Both the position numbers and the translations under genes were made by a program. A stretch of DNA of 64,000 nt from Cerioporus squamosus (taxonomy: Eukaryota; Basidiomycota; Agaricomycetes; Polyporales; Polyporaceae), in the NCBI GenBank assembly GCA_022592435.1, contig JABYQS010000070.1, positions 122,137 to 186,136 on the forward strand. Reading direction: 5' to 3'. Within the stretch, counting starts at the first letter, position 1; every line of letters begins with the position of its first letter. The notes beneath the pieces were generated by a model. That model was not told where the DNA came from and did no database searches. It saw only the letters and a list, made by a program, of their open reading frames with translations. Shown here piece after piece: positions 23,917-34,706 of the stretch.

Positions 23917-25548
23917 CTACGACGTATGTCGGCGTACCTTGCGAGGTAGAGTTTCTGAGACGATATGTTTTGATCCCGGCATTATGGAGATGTCGTAGTG
24001 GACCCATTCCGCTCCATACCGTCGTGGTACCAACAGAGAAATCCGAGTCACAGACGAACGCAACATACCCGCAATCTCCTCTGCTGTCTCGCGGATCATC
24101 GAATACAGCCAAGCCTGACAATCGCGGGGATCGTAGGGCCCTTCGCCGTAGCTTATGTTCAGATTCAAGCGGATATCGCGCAGGCCACGCAGACGCGACA
24201 ACGCATTGGCGATTGTGGCCTAATCGAAGTTAGCATGCTTGCGCTAGCGGATAGAAACGTATACTGACCACGAGATCAACCGCAGGCCAAGCAATCCACG
24301 GAAGTTTCATGCGATGGAACTCAATCGAAGTCAGTTGAGGATAAGCGCAGGAGAAGAATCGCCATAGATCGTCTTCCTGGTCGTCAGGGTTGTATTCAAT
24401 GGCGAGGTGTTCAAGCCGCGGAAGCGGCGATGCAGAGAGTAACCGGAAGAGTTCGGACGCAGCGGGAAGGGGTGAGATCCATCGGTCATACCGGTCCGGC
24501 GTCCATACCTGCAGCGCGTAGCACGGCGAGCAGCAGAGCGATAGCCGGCGAATGGACTGGGGAAGATGGGTGTACAGCAGGTCCTCTGGAGATGGATGGG
24601 TTACCACGAGCTCCTCGATCTCGGGCAGAGGGTTGACCACACTCCAGCCAGGCGGCCATATGCATTGTCTATCCATATTCCGTAGGATGGCGAGCCGCAA
24701 GATCAAAACGCGCAAGCATGGCATCCGGGCAATGACATCGATGAGCGGGGTGGGCGAGTCACTGGGAAACTCGCCCATAAGAGTCAAGTGTTGCAATCGC
24801 GACCAGTCAAGCCGGGACATAACATCAAGGGGCGCCGCTTCGGCGGGAAGCTCGAGCACTTCAAGACTCCTGTGCAGCTTGCTGAGCATCAGACGAATGG
24901 CGTCGACCTCGAAGGGATATGCCCGGGGTGGTTCCCGGAATGCGTCTTTCGTGTATCGGAAGGAGGTTAACGGGGGGAGATCTTGACTCGAGTCGGGAAG
25001 CAACGACTGTTTAGGGGAGAAGAGGAATGATGAGATCCTAATGATGCGAACTTGAGGAGCTGCGAATATCGCAGCAGCAACGTCTGCTCGTATTCCGTGG
25101 ACTTCTCTGGAGTGCAGTAAGAGAGCGACACGCTTCAATCGAGGCATGGCTGGTAACGATCTTCTAAGGACTGTGGCATCGAGTGTGCCACAGAGCATGG
25201 GATCGTCGGTGTATCGGAGGGAGTACGAGTAGGGGTCGGTTCTATGCGCTGACTCCTTGGGAGACCTAACTGGGCATGCATCGACCAGTAGAAGACAGCT
25301 GCTCACGATCGAATGAGCCCTCCAAACGATTTCAACGCAACCACAACGTACCAAACATACGGCCACAACGAACGCGGGAGGAACCCCGTTGTGATAGGCT
25401 TTTTCATCTTCACCAAGCAATCACGGAAAAGTACCGGCAAGGCTAGCGACCTCAGGGATTTGCTGCACTCCGACAACGGTCGCAAATGCCGGCCAGGCCG
25501 TAATTCTTCGAATATATGGACGAGAACATCCGAGTTGAGGTCCAACAA
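23917..25548 (-). CDS. F-box protein with LRR-like region
   Basis: A protein of roughly 490 residues in three exons. The N-terminus, MLDLNSDVLVHIFEEL followed by LRPLSECSKSLRSLALPVLF, is an F-box of the kind common in basidiomycetes; F-boxes bind Skp1 in SCF ubiquitin ligases (family knowledge). Exon 1 joins exon 2 by a GTACGT donor inside a Trp codon, giving WPYVWSPKESAHRTDP. The long second exon holds leucine-rich stretches at intervals (LKRVALLLHS, LEVLELPAEAAPL, LQHLTLMGEF, LRVLILRLAIL, LPRLEHLAIEY), consistent with a degenerate LRR solenoid for substrate recognition. A third exon joined in phase 0 (ATIANALSRLRGLRDIRLNL) carries the protein to TAG at 23917. The substrate is unknown. Expanded F-box families in these fungi are often fast-evolving. 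Confidence 0.8.
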
Positions 25549-26037
25549 ACTGCATCGTGCGTGAGATTCACCGTTGGGAACTAATGTATAGGACTCACGA
25601 CGGTGATGCTCTACTCATTGTGGTCGAAGTTGGAGGAGCAAAACAGCGGACGAGCAGCGATTCCGAACACCGTTCCCACTAAGTACTTAGTTCCGGTCCG
25701 AGTCTGAGCGGGCGTCGGACTTATAGCGGCCTGCCCTGAAGCTACGTCTTTGACGCCCCATCAGTCACAGCGCCAGCACTACTGCAACGGGACGCCTTCA
25801 CTGATTCCAGAAAGGATGCTTTCTTTGCAGTGCAGGGAGCGTCATCGTTTCGCTCTGCAACAAAGCAGAAGGTATATCGTATGTGTCCGCGTGCGGTGTA
25901 TATCTCTTGACTTTGCGCCCATCGGATATGCCAGCATTCCTTGCCGTGTAGCCTCAGACTGTAGGTGATCAAGGTCAATTGTCCTAACTGCAACTAATAT
26001 TTTCATACAGTACCGTGACTAACCATCTGAATTTGAG
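25549..26037. other. Divergent promoter spacer
   Basis: 489 bp between the start of the F-box gene (-) and the start proposed for the hypothetical gene (+). No coding frame or clear element is recognised. Confidence 0.4.
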
Positions 26038-26675
26038 ATGGCCGCCATTGTAGCAACGAAGGCCCGTGTGTTCCCGAAGGCATCGTTGTCCTGGTGCAGT
26101 GTACGAGAAAGACCTTCGTGCGTAAACCAGCGCGCATATCACATACCAGCTGCTGACCAATGCGTAGCTCCTCTTCCTCAGGACGATCCGGAGTATCTAG
26201 CGTGTGTTCTATTGCGAATATCACCAAGGATACTTCCTTGGCAGATCTCGCAACAACCGGCTCCGTCCATATCTTCAGACAAAGCCATGCAGGCCATCTA
26301 TGCGGCCAAGCGCTCCTTCACGACACATTCGCTCCCTGTCACAGTCGCCGACGAGTTCGCGGATCTGCTGGCGATCTGCGAGGATGAAGGACGCACAACC
26401 GAGAAGTATACCCGCAAGTTATCTACGTTGCGGACCAGAATGCATCAATTCGCAGGTGACCTCGAAGAAGGTGACGATACGATCATGGGCGGTACATCCC
26501 AAGCTAGTTCAATTCTAACATGCCATTTGCGACATGACCCACGGTTGCAGGAGCTATCTTACACTGCCTCTCAATGAGGAAGAAGTTCTGGACGGAGGAC
26601 GAAGAATCTCCGGAGCTTGAGGACGTCGTTCTCTCACAATGTAGTCTTAATTTGAATACCTCCAGTGTCAAGTAG
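26038..26675 (+). CDS. Hypothetical protein, unrecognised
   Basis: Proposed from coding-like composition on the plus strand. The most convincing part is a helical, charged stretch at 26280-26490 (KAMQAIYAAKRSF, VADEFADLLAICEDEGRTTE, LRTRMHQFAGDLEEGDD). Splicing a phase-1 intron with donor GTACAT at about 26490 and acceptor GCAG at about 26550 gives a C-terminal exon with MRKKFWTEDEESPELEDVVL and a TAG at 26673-26675. The start at 26038 is the first Met in frame, but residues before about 26230 look less coding-like, so an upstream intron or a later start is possible. No domain is recognised; the middle could form a coiled coil. Confidence 0.4.
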
Positions 26676-27092
26676 CTCAATTGATCGGGCACTTACTCTA
26701 TATGCACGACTGTCTCGGTTGTAGCTAGGATGATGTGGACATCCATCCTTCTAGACGTCCCTTCTTTTCGAAATTCATAACGTGGCGCCGTCGGAGGTTG
26801 GCGAGCTCGAGCGTCTGAGTTACCTAATCGGGCCTTACGGCCGCGCGTCGCCTTGATTCTCGTACGATTTTCGTCCTTGATGGAGAACCACGACCATTGA
26901 CCCCTTCGCAGTGCTCCTACTTGTATGCTTATATTGTGAACCTGATGAGGGGACGCTCTGTGAAACGATGCCCTCGAGACGACTGCTAGGGCACCGTCTG
27001 GCACAGACTCCGAACTTGAAACAAGTTCATCCTTTGGTACGCCCTGATCACCGCTCGGACTTTCTTCTCGTACATTCAACCCATTACTACTA
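26676..27092. other. Convergent spacer, possible extra exon
   Basis: A minus-strand open frame covers much of this interval (Ser/Arg-rich, for example FHRASPHQVHNISIQVGAL). It might be a further exon of the membrane protein at 27093-27601, but I found no splice pair that keeps frame. I left it unassigned. Confidence 0.3.
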
Positions 27093-27601
27093 TCACAGCA
27101 AATGCACTCCTTGTGCCACACTCTGAATACCATGAAGCGTGTCTGGTTGAGGAAGAGCGCGTGTATCTACGATATCCAAGAGGTCTGCAAGCTGACAGCG
27201 TAGCGTACCGAAACGCCACACTGCGAAGGCCAGGATAGCGATGTTGGCAAGTATCAGGATTATGGTTGTGACTTGGAGGACGTTGACACCCGTGCTACTG
27301 TCTGATTGGTGCATCGTGAGTCACCGGTGATCCTGTTTCTGTGTGTATCGTCGCGCTACTCACCCGGGATCGGGTTCAGCTCACCAGCCTCTGCAGACTC
27401 AGGGGCAGATAGCAGCCTGTATCCGTGGTGTGGCATAGCACTTGCTCTGATAGACCCCGGAGATGGTAGAAGGTTGGATTTGCCTGAGGCGAGGCGACTG
27501 ACGGAAACGGCTTCAAGAGTGCCAGCTTCAAGTGCGGTTGCTACCGCGGCTAGATATGAGCAAAGTGGCCAGGGAGGTGTGGTCTCATTTTCCCACTGCA
27601 A
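27093..27601 (-). CDS. Small single-pass membrane protein, hypothetical
   Basis: About 148 residues in two exons. Exon 1 starts MQWENETTPPWPLCSYLAAV at 27601 and ends at NPIP. A GTGAGT donor and an AATCAG acceptor join it in phase 1 to DSSTGVNVLQ. Exon 2 carries one clear transmembrane helix (TTIILILANIAILAFAVW) followed by basic residues and a short amphipathic tail (RCQLADLLDIVDT). The positive-inside pattern suggests an extracytoplasmic N-terminus. No family is recognised. It is divergent from the seven-helix gene starting at 28180. Confidence 0.4.
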
Positions 27602-28179
27602 GAAGCGTAGCTGACAATTTAGGGAAGCTGCAGGAGTGGTGCCAATGTGCGCTCAACCTGTGGCTTTCTGAGCACTGCGGTGGCGCTCCACCTTATACCC
27701 ACCGTCATGAATAGCTGTCGGCGACCTCGGATAGCCTTGACCGCAGTCTAAATGGAAGATTCGGGAGGAGCCCGCGAATAGCTATCTGGAACCGATAGTA
27801 GGACCGCTCAAGACCTATAGGTCTTCCTGCAGCTCCCGCCATGGATGGAGGGAAGGTGCGATTACTTCTACGTTCAGCTGTCCTCGAGGCAGAAACCGGC
27901 TTGGTTCACATACTCGTTTCGGAGAGCCTACGCCTGAATATAGAGACGTTGGGATCCGATCATGCTCAAACTACAGTTTACGCAGAGTTGAGTTGTCGCC
28001 TTATGTCCGCCTCCGCGCTCTCTGTCACCAGGTACGTCTCATATCTCACTTAGAGTTCTCAGACGCATGCTCCTGAACTTAACCTGCGCACAGGACGGCG
28101 ACGTTCAATATACGACTCTGAAGTGTAAAGCGACGTCGCATTGACCTCCCTGACAGGTTCTCCTCTACAGCCAAGTCGG
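27602..28179. other. Divergent promoter spacer
   Basis: 578 bp between the single-pass membrane protein (-) and the seven-helix gene (+). A 70-codon open frame at 27841-28053 has no recognised similarity and no supporting splice structure. Confidence 0.35.
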
Positions 28180-29413
28180 ATGGCCCTCACTAACGACCTT
28201 GCCGCCCTCATTGGGTTCGCCTGTGAGGCAGTCTGTTGGGGTCTGTACTCTCAATGCATGTTCAGGTGTTGCCGCTGACACTGAAGCTCTACAGGAGTCT
28301 ACTCTGTCCTCTTCCTAGCGGCCGTCTTCCTCCTCATACGGCGCCTTCCGACCAATGGTGTCAACGTCAACATCCTTGTCGCCGTCTGTCTCCTCTATGC
28401 GTGCTGCACGGCGCATTTCATCCTCGAGTTCCAACACTACTATACCGCTTTGGTAAGTTATTCTTCTGCCTAACGCTTCTCTTCCCTGTCATGACACAGG
28501 CAATGGCAGGTGTCGACTGGCGTGGATGGGTTCGCAAACGAGACAAAGCCGCTCCTTGGAGCAGATATCCTCATCTCCCTTTGCGATCTCCTAGGCGACT
28601 TCATCCTACTCTATCGCTGCTGGATCGTGTGGGAGTGCAGATATTGCGTTATCATCCTCCCCGCCCTGACGGCACTTGCGGGCTTCAGTGAGCACCCGTT
28701 TTCGTTTGCTCCTCGTCAGCTCAGACCCTGACTTTCTGATCTACTTGTTAAGGTTGCGTTATGGGAGTCGCCCACATCGTCATCACGCTCGACCATACGG
28801 ACCCAGTCGCGCCCGCTGCGCTCGTGCCTCTGGGGATCGCAGGATATGCCTTACCGCTCGCGACAAATGTCATGACCACGATGTTCATCGTCGCGAAGCT
28901 CTGGTCGATTATGCGTCGCACCGGGGCAGGGCCCGTCGCAGGGCTCTACCGAAGTGCCCGCACTACTGGTCGGGCAGCGGCCGCAATCATCGTTGAGAGC
29001 GGGGTGCTCTATCTCGTCACGCAGCTCATCTTCGTCGTTCTCTTCTCCATGGCGCATCCTGCTCAGGCCATCCTGGCAGTCGTCGCTGTGCAGATTTATG
29101 TGAGTACGCGACCGTCTCCGGCCTAGCACGTCGGCTCACTACAGACTTCATGAAGGGCATCGCTCCCACGCTCATTATCATCCGGGTCGCGCTCGGGATC
29201 ACGAGCGAGCATACTATCCAGCAGACTCCTACTCTGCAAAACAGTTCCGGGTGGCATCCCAGTTCACTCGGCGGTGGCTCAAGGCCGAGTGGTCTACCCG
29301 GGATTCGCTCGCACGGCACCGAGGAGACACTCCATTCGCCGGGAGATGGGTACAGTGCGGAGATGAAGGTATTCGAGGGTCCGGGACGCCTGGGACGCGG
29401 CGATGCGGTTTAG
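28180..29413 (+). CDS. Seven-helix membrane protein, cassette A
   Basis: A multi-pass membrane protein of about 340 residues in five exons, starting MALTNDLAALIGFACEAV. Seven hydrophobic segments are visible: the N-terminal helix, ILVAVCLLYACCTAHFIL, ADILISLCDLLGDFILLY, CVIILPALTALAGF, GIAGYALPLATNVMTTMFIV, AAAIIVESGVLYLVTQLIFV, and AQAILAVVAVQIYGIAPTLI. A loop motif GVDGFANET follows helix 2. The tail is Gly/Ser-rich and probably cytosolic. The gene is a close paralog of the minus-strand gene at 60526-61817, and both face a UstYa-like gene tail to tail. A more distant paralog is at 50612. No catalytic motif is visible. The family is common in agaricomycetes and uncharacterised (family knowledge); sensing, transport or membrane anchoring are all possible. 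Confidence 0.8.
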
Positions 29414-29641
29414 GACCGCGCTGAGTTCGATAGTTGGTGGCGGTTGTCGACGCGCGGTCATGTGGCGTTGCACAGTGACGGTTGACCGCAACGGAGGGCG
29501 GCGCGAGGCCTTCCGGATTCTTGTCGTTTACTCTTTGTACTGTCAGTATACCGCTGCGCGGGTTCAAAGGCATCTCGGTCATCTAAGAGAGTACAGTACA
29601 ACCTAAGAAAACAGCCCTACGATAGGGAGCATCTATACACG

Positions 29642-30276
29642 TTAGTTCTGTTTTATCGGCCCAGCTGGACGTTCATCCATGTACTTCCTCAACGCCGTCC
29701 AGTCCTTGCAACGATGGACCGATCCTACTCCGTTGGCCGCATGCTCCCACTTCCCATCCATCAGTCCCGGGTGATCCACCTCCAACGTCGTATCTGCATG
29801 GCACAGAACCATCTGTCGCATGTAGCGCAGACAATGCTCGACGTGGTGCGCGAACCCAGTGCGGTTCGTTACGAAGCCGACGCGGAAGACGTCGAGACAG
29901 TGCAGCTGGTGCACGAAGGACAGGAGGAAAGTGCGGTTGGTGGGGCCGAGGTCCGTGAAACCGTCCGACTCCGGGAAGAGGGTTCCCCAATCGTCGTCGG
30001 CGTAGAGCGAGAAGTGGGGGGTCTCGTCCGTGAGGACGAGTCCGACGGTGGGGAGCCGTTGGGGAAGTTGAGAGGGAAAGTCGTCGCCGATGAATGCTAC
30101 GGCACGCTCAGTCAGTAGTCTGAAAGGAAGTAATGAATGATGGTGTAGAACGTACTATACTGTCGCTCCGGAGGAAGCAAGGTCCTCAGTGAGTTGAGGA
30201 GGTACAGGATGAAAGTCACATTGAGGATCGTGACCCCCATCAAGGCGAATAGCAGCATGCGGGAAGATAGTTGCAT
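29642..30276 (-). CDS. UstYa-like (DUF3328) oxidase, cassette A
   Basis: About 190 residues in two exons. Exon 1 encodes a single N-terminal membrane anchor (LLFALMGVTILNVTFILYLL). A GTACGT donor and a GTAG acceptor join it in phase 1 to FIGDDFPSQLPQRLP. The body carries two HXXHC motifs, HQLHC near residue 105 and HVEHC about 25 residues later, which define the UstYa/DUF3328 family. In ustiloxin and related pathways such proteins oxidise or cyclise ribosomal peptides (family knowledge). DDWGTLFPESDGFTDLGP and CKDWTALRKYMDERP are shared with the copy at 59646-60309. The stop TAA is at 29642. Two short secreted peptides lie 1-2 kb upstream, possible substrates by inference only. The start is Met at 30276; an earlier in-frame Met exists but would bury the anchor. 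Confidence 0.85.
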
Positions 30277-31213
30277 ATTCTTCGACCAAAAGGACGTGGA
30301 CGAAGTAGAGGAGTATCGGTATTTCTGCCCTTCAGTGGACCGGAAATAGCTGAAGAGAATTCGCGCCTCTCTGTCGCGCCCATCGTTGGTGGCGGCAGAC
30401 CGCGAGCCACCTCGACAATGCTGTACTTGTCGCGGAATGAGCGTATGGGCAATGCACGTCCGATTGAGAGACACCGGACATGCTTCTTGATGAGCGGCGG
30501 TGAGTGGGTCTTTCGCTCAGGACCGCAGGCCGCAGTGTCAGGGCCACTGCAATACGCAGACGATCTTCCAAAGGATGCCAAGCTGCCTAAGGGGTCAACG
30601 CGCCGTAAGTCAGTATGTGTATTGCAACCAATGATCCCGTGCACACCTTTCAAGTGCGCGTTCGTGCGAAGATGCGAACAAGAGGGACCTGAGAACGCAG
30701 CACGACCTCCGCAGATACTGCGGTCTTTGGGAACCCCTGTCGAGGTGAACGGGCCACATGGATAACAGAGATGGAGCCTGCGCAAAAACGAGCAGATCGG
30801 ACGACCGCTGTGGCGTGCGCACGACAATGCCACCTTTGTTGTTCACCTATCGGTAGACTGTACGTGCGGTCCCACCGCAAGCGATGCAGCCTGACCGGCG
30901 TGCAAGATTGAGGCGTCACCGTGCACGCAAGTGCCCTTCAATCGCCGCGGGCGCGCGACTGTGAGCGCATCGCAACGGTCCCCGGTCATTTACGACGGGC
31001 TGCGAGAGTGTCAGCGCGAGGGACGATCAACGACACAGGCACGCACACGCACAATTGCGACTGAATGCCGCACAGTCTGGGTCTCGCAGTGTTCGTGGAC
31101 TGTGAGAAGCTGTGGCGGAGGACTTCAACTTAAGCAGGACCGGGGGCCCGCTGGCAGTTGGAGCCACACTACCACACTTGACCACCCACCATCACGGCAT
31201 AACCCCTCGAAGA
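30277..31213. other. Divergent promoter spacer, UstYa and peptide 1
   Basis: 937 bp between the UstYa-like gene (-) and the first secreted peptide gene (+). Frames are open on both strands at 30271-30840 but are low in coding character and show no domain. Regulatory sequences for both genes would lie here. Confidence 0.4.
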
Positions 31214-31405
31214 ATGCGTCTCGCCACCATCGCCGCCATGCTCGCGTTCGTACTTGTCGCCCGGGCCTTGCCTACCGAAGATGGTGAGCACAGCCGAGCT
31301 GTGCACTAGCTGAACTCGCACTCACCTCGTTCTCTGCCAGCCGCTGACCTCGGGTTCCTCTGGAGAGGCGCGGCTCATGTCGGTGTTGATGGTGCGCACG
31401 AATAG
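31214..31405 (+). CDS. Short secreted peptide 1
   Basis: A 44-residue precursor in two exons. Exon 1 is a classic secretory signal (MRLATIAAMLAFVLVARA) followed by LPTED, interrupted in phase 1 by a GTGAGC intron. Exon 2, after CTCTGCCAG, encodes the rest with the core LGFLWRGAAHVGVDGAHE and TAG at 31403-31405. The intron sits at the same place and phase as in peptide 2 at 31965, and the mature parts align as G-x-LWR-x-x-AH-x-x-[IV]-DG. There are no Cys and no dibasic repeats, so it differs from known dikaritin precursors. It could be a signalling peptide, an effector, or a substrate of the nearby UstYa protein. Too short to be confident alone; the paralogy is the main support. Confidence 0.5.
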
Positions 31406-31964
31406 CCAGCCACGCACGAGGATGACGTTGACACAGGGTTGCGGTATCATTCAGGAGCAGCTGCAACAGACGTTGCTAAGTGACGACGACAGCCGTACAC
31501 GAGACGCATCGAGTGTCCGTCAGCAGCAGCTTCGAGCTCTCATCTCTCTCCTCGCAGATGCGACGGCGATGGTGGAGTGCCGACGATGCCCGGGCGACGA
31601 ACATAGAGACTAACACCTAGAGAGCAGGGATATCACGATATTGTACTATGAGGGGTATTCAGAGAACTTACGACATATACCAGACGAGACTCCGATTCGA
31701 TGTAATCCTCCCGCTCAATCGACCGATAATGCCAGCAATCGTGTGCTCCTCCCCTGGGCCCCTGAGCCGCGGCCATAGAACGCAAGGTGGCTTTTGAAAG
31801 TCCTGTGATGACCCCGCTGCCAATCATGATAAGTATGTGGATGGAAGTGCAGCACCGCACGTTGACTTACCAGCGTCCGTCCGTCAGTCACGATTACAGA
31901 TATAGACGGCATATAAGCAGTGCTCTCACCTATGCAAGTGTCCCCAAGTCTCAGCCTCAGCACC
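31406..31964. other. Spacer between the two peptide genes
   Basis: 559 bp containing the 3' end of peptide 1 and the promoter of peptide 2, with a TATA box at 31912. One open frame (31377-31613) overlaps exon 2 of peptide 1 in another phase and is not supported. Confidence 0.4.
31912..31917 (+). promoter_or_regulatory. TATA box of peptide 2
   Basis: TATAAG within CATATAAGCAG, about 50 nt upstream of the ATG at 31965. The leader between is short and pyrimidine/adenine-rich. Spacing resembles that of the TATA box of the aspartic protease gene. Confidence 0.5.
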
Positions 31965-32257
31965 ATGCGCTCGCGCCTGATCCTCATCATCCTGTCCCTC
32001 TCCTTCTGCCTCTCCCTCGCGCTTTTAGTCGCAGCCGCCGAAGAGCAAGAAGACGGTAAGCCCACACCACGAGACCTCCAGGACAGCAACGAAGAGACTC
32101 ACCCTCGTGCGTTGTCCTGTGTACAGGCCCATTCAAGGGTCAACTATGGCGCAACAGAGCGCACCTGAAGATAGATGGTGGGCGGAGCTTGCGTCCCGTG
32201 TCCGGTGAAGCAGCACTGATCCGACCCCCCGGGTCTGTGACAGAGGCGGTGAAGTAG
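31965..32257 (+). CDS. Short secreted peptide 2
   Basis: A 73-residue precursor in two exons. Exon 1 is a strong signal peptide (SRLILIILSLSFCLSLALL, then VAAAEEQED). A GTAAGC intron in phase 1 leads to exon 2 with the conserved core GQLWRNRAHLKIDGGR and a further 25 residues ending at TAG, 32255-32257. The core matches peptide 1 at LWR, AH and DG with the same spacing, and the intron position and phase are identical, which indicates common ancestry. The acidic EEQED linker could be a pro-region. There are no Cys. The start is preceded by CACC and by a TATA box 48-53 nt upstream. The function is unknown. Confidence 0.55.
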
Positions 32258-32834
32258 TATAAGACGTCCCAAAGAGCTTGGTCCTCAGCGATGCCCATTT
32301 CCAGCATAGAAGTACATTGGTTCGGCGTTTCGGCGTTTCGCAATCCTGAAGTTATAGGGTCTTCCACGTCGAGTCTGCCACTGTCATGACCCCCTAGCAC
32401 GACACAGCCGAAGTATGCGTCTCGTACGCCCTATGAATAAAATCAGCGATGTACTCCGGAGTGGATCCCGAACCTTCGACAACCTACCTTCGATCGATAC
32501 TCAGTACGCACCTGCGTTACCAGAACGTCAACGCGATCCTCCTCCGGAGACCCAGTCCCCGAAGTCGCACCGCACGCTGAAGAAGAGCCCACAATGTCAC
32601 TGTGTCACAACGTCTCAGCTCTATTGCAATAAGCTCAAACTGAAGCTTCGTAGGCTGTATATATGCATCTAGAATTAGAAAGTCCGGATGTACACGAGGG
32701 CAAACACACACGAGACAAAACACAAGCGAGATCCCACAGCAGAGAAAACACGACATCGCGAGCTGTCGACAAGCGCCGCGCCGGCTGGGAGAAGGCCCAC
32801 GATCCCGAAGACAAGACCGCACGGAGAATCAAGA
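32258..32834. other. Convergent spacer, no gene seen
   Basis: 577 bp between the ends of peptide 2 (+) and the TPT-family transporter (-). Presumed 3' UTRs; no domain-bearing frame. Confidence 0.4.
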
Positions 32835-34706
32835 TCACTTGCTTCCTGCCGTCTTGTACAGGATGAGGCCGACGAGCGCGATCGAGTAGCCTGCGGACGT
32901 ATATTCCGTGAGCGAGTGAGCACTTGACGGTTCCGCGGGACGGATAGGGGAAGAGACGCACCGAGGACCTGCAGCGGCGTGATCTGCGCGCCGAAGATGA
33001 GCACCGAGCCGGTGATGAGCAGGATATCCTTGAACACGCCCGCGAGCGTGAGGACGAGCCCGCTGCCGGCGCCCACGAGGAACACGGCCGCGATGTTGAG
33101 CAGAAACGCGATCGCAGCGTTCGAGATCAGGATCAGCGGGCTGCAACGACGTGTCAGTGGGCGAACTCGACGACGCAACTACCCTGTGAACGGGAAAAGA
33201 CAAAACAGAAGACGCACCCGACGCGCATAAGCTCGTAGAACGGCGCGAGGCCCTCGGTGAAGGGCAGGACCGCGAGGTTGATGAGCGCACAGACAGGTGC
33301 GTAGTAGTGCAGCGAGACGAGCGGGTCCATCTTCATGCCGTGGAGGAGGATCTGGATCATGACCAGCCGCGATGCCTCGAACTGTGGTTGACGGTGACGG
33401 TAAGCATTCTCATCTCTGATACAGGCGTGTAAGATGGTTACGCACAGCAACGGCCGCAGCCTGCGTGAGGAAGCCGACGAGGTTAAAGCGAAGCTCGCCC
33501 CGCGATGCGAGTGCGACGCCTGACGAAATCATGAACACGATGACTGCGAGGCGCTTGTTGGGGTCTTGGATGCGGAACGTCCACGAAATGAGCAGGATCG
33601 CTACCGGCGTAAATGCCTGCGCGAGATGAGTGATTGCTTCGACTGAGGAACCAAGTGCGCGAGCGTACCTTGAGCATCTGGATGTACGCGACGGACAGAT
33701 ACAGGTACGCCGTGTTGCTGAGGATGAGGGATGCGCTGAAGAGGAGGCCAATGGGGAGGATACTCCGGAGGAACATGTCTTTCGACATGTTGACGTCCTT
33801 CGCACCATCGACGAGGTGTGTTGTCCGTTGCAGGACACGAGTGCCGATAGCCTGTGTGTTTGCGTCAGCCATCTGCAGCTAGACAATCCCTGTGTGTTGC
33901 GTGACTGAGCGAATGCCGTCCAACCCTCTCACGCCTCTCTCACGGTAGGGATCCCGACATGTACAACGAAAGAAGGGACATGCCAACGGGTGGATAGTCG
34001 CCTCGAGAGGTAACCTTCCGCTTGCCTCTCCTGTCTCCAGTTTTCCCCCGTTAGAGATGGCGAGCACTCTATCCCTGCTGTTGCCTGTGTGATCCAGTGG
34101 CGAGTTGTGGAAGGACATCCGCCGCACTTCGAGAGCTTCGAGCGCGGGAGCGATGTATGGCCGAGCGCATGACACTTCTCCTGCGCGCAGCCGAGCACCG
34201 TCCAAATCCCGCTATGCCCACTATTCGCCACAGCGCGCCCTCGTGCGCATGTGCACCCCACCAAATATGAGGGCGCCCCAGCTCTCTACCACCACTGTTT
34301 GCCGCCACTGCCACGTCCGAGCCCGACGGCTTATCTCGCCCGCAGTGTGTACCGACTCGCGTACGGGCGTCCAACCCCGCGCAGTCCGTCGGTCGCGGAG
34401 GAAACCCGTCACGCCGACAAAAGTAGTACTCACAGCAAACGTTAGGTGCCAGGTGACGAGGAAGACAGGGAAGCGAAATTCAAGAGTGTTGTACAGGTAG
34501 TTGTTGTAGATGATGACGGAAGAGCTGAGGACGATCCAGATTGGGATGATCGCGGCCGCAGACAGCTTCGGTTTGTTGGCCGCGGGGCGGGGGAGCGTGG
34601 CGGAGACGGGAGACGGGAGGAGGTCGTCGTTGTCCTTCTCGTGGACGTCGAGCATCTGGACCTGCTCCTCCGCGGTCGCGTTCATCTTCTCGTCTGCGGG
34701 GGCCAT
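32835..34706 (-). CDS. TPT/nucleotide-sugar-type transporter (DMT superfamily)
   Basis: A transporter of about 370 residues with around ten helices in the drug/metabolite superfamily, triose-phosphate transporter branch, expected in Golgi or ER membranes. Exon 1 gives a cytosolic tail ([18 protein letters not shown]) and the first helix with [20 protein letters not shown], a typical start for this family, then [12 protein letters not shown]. Exon 2 begins [10 protein letters not shown]. Later segments include [20 protein letters not shown] with the conserved AFTPVAILL, then [18 protein letters not shown] and a C-terminal pair, [20 protein letters not shown] and [17 protein letters not shown]. 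The pattern resembles SLC35-like and Sly41-like carriers (family knowledge). The substrate cannot be told from sequence. The first intron is 582 nt, about ten times the usual length here. Confidence 0.85.
33852..34433 (-). other. Unusually long first intron of the transporter
   Basis: Bounded by a GTGAGT donor after the codons for LTFA and an ACACAG acceptor before AIGTRV. The 582-nt length contrasts with about 50-60 nt for most introns in this window. No internal exon keeping frame was found. It may hold a regulatory element. Confidence 0.6.

Noticed and set aside
31377..31613. 78-codon plus-strand frame overlapping peptide 1
   Set aside because: In another phase from the exon 2 that matches peptide 2; no similarity or splice evidence.
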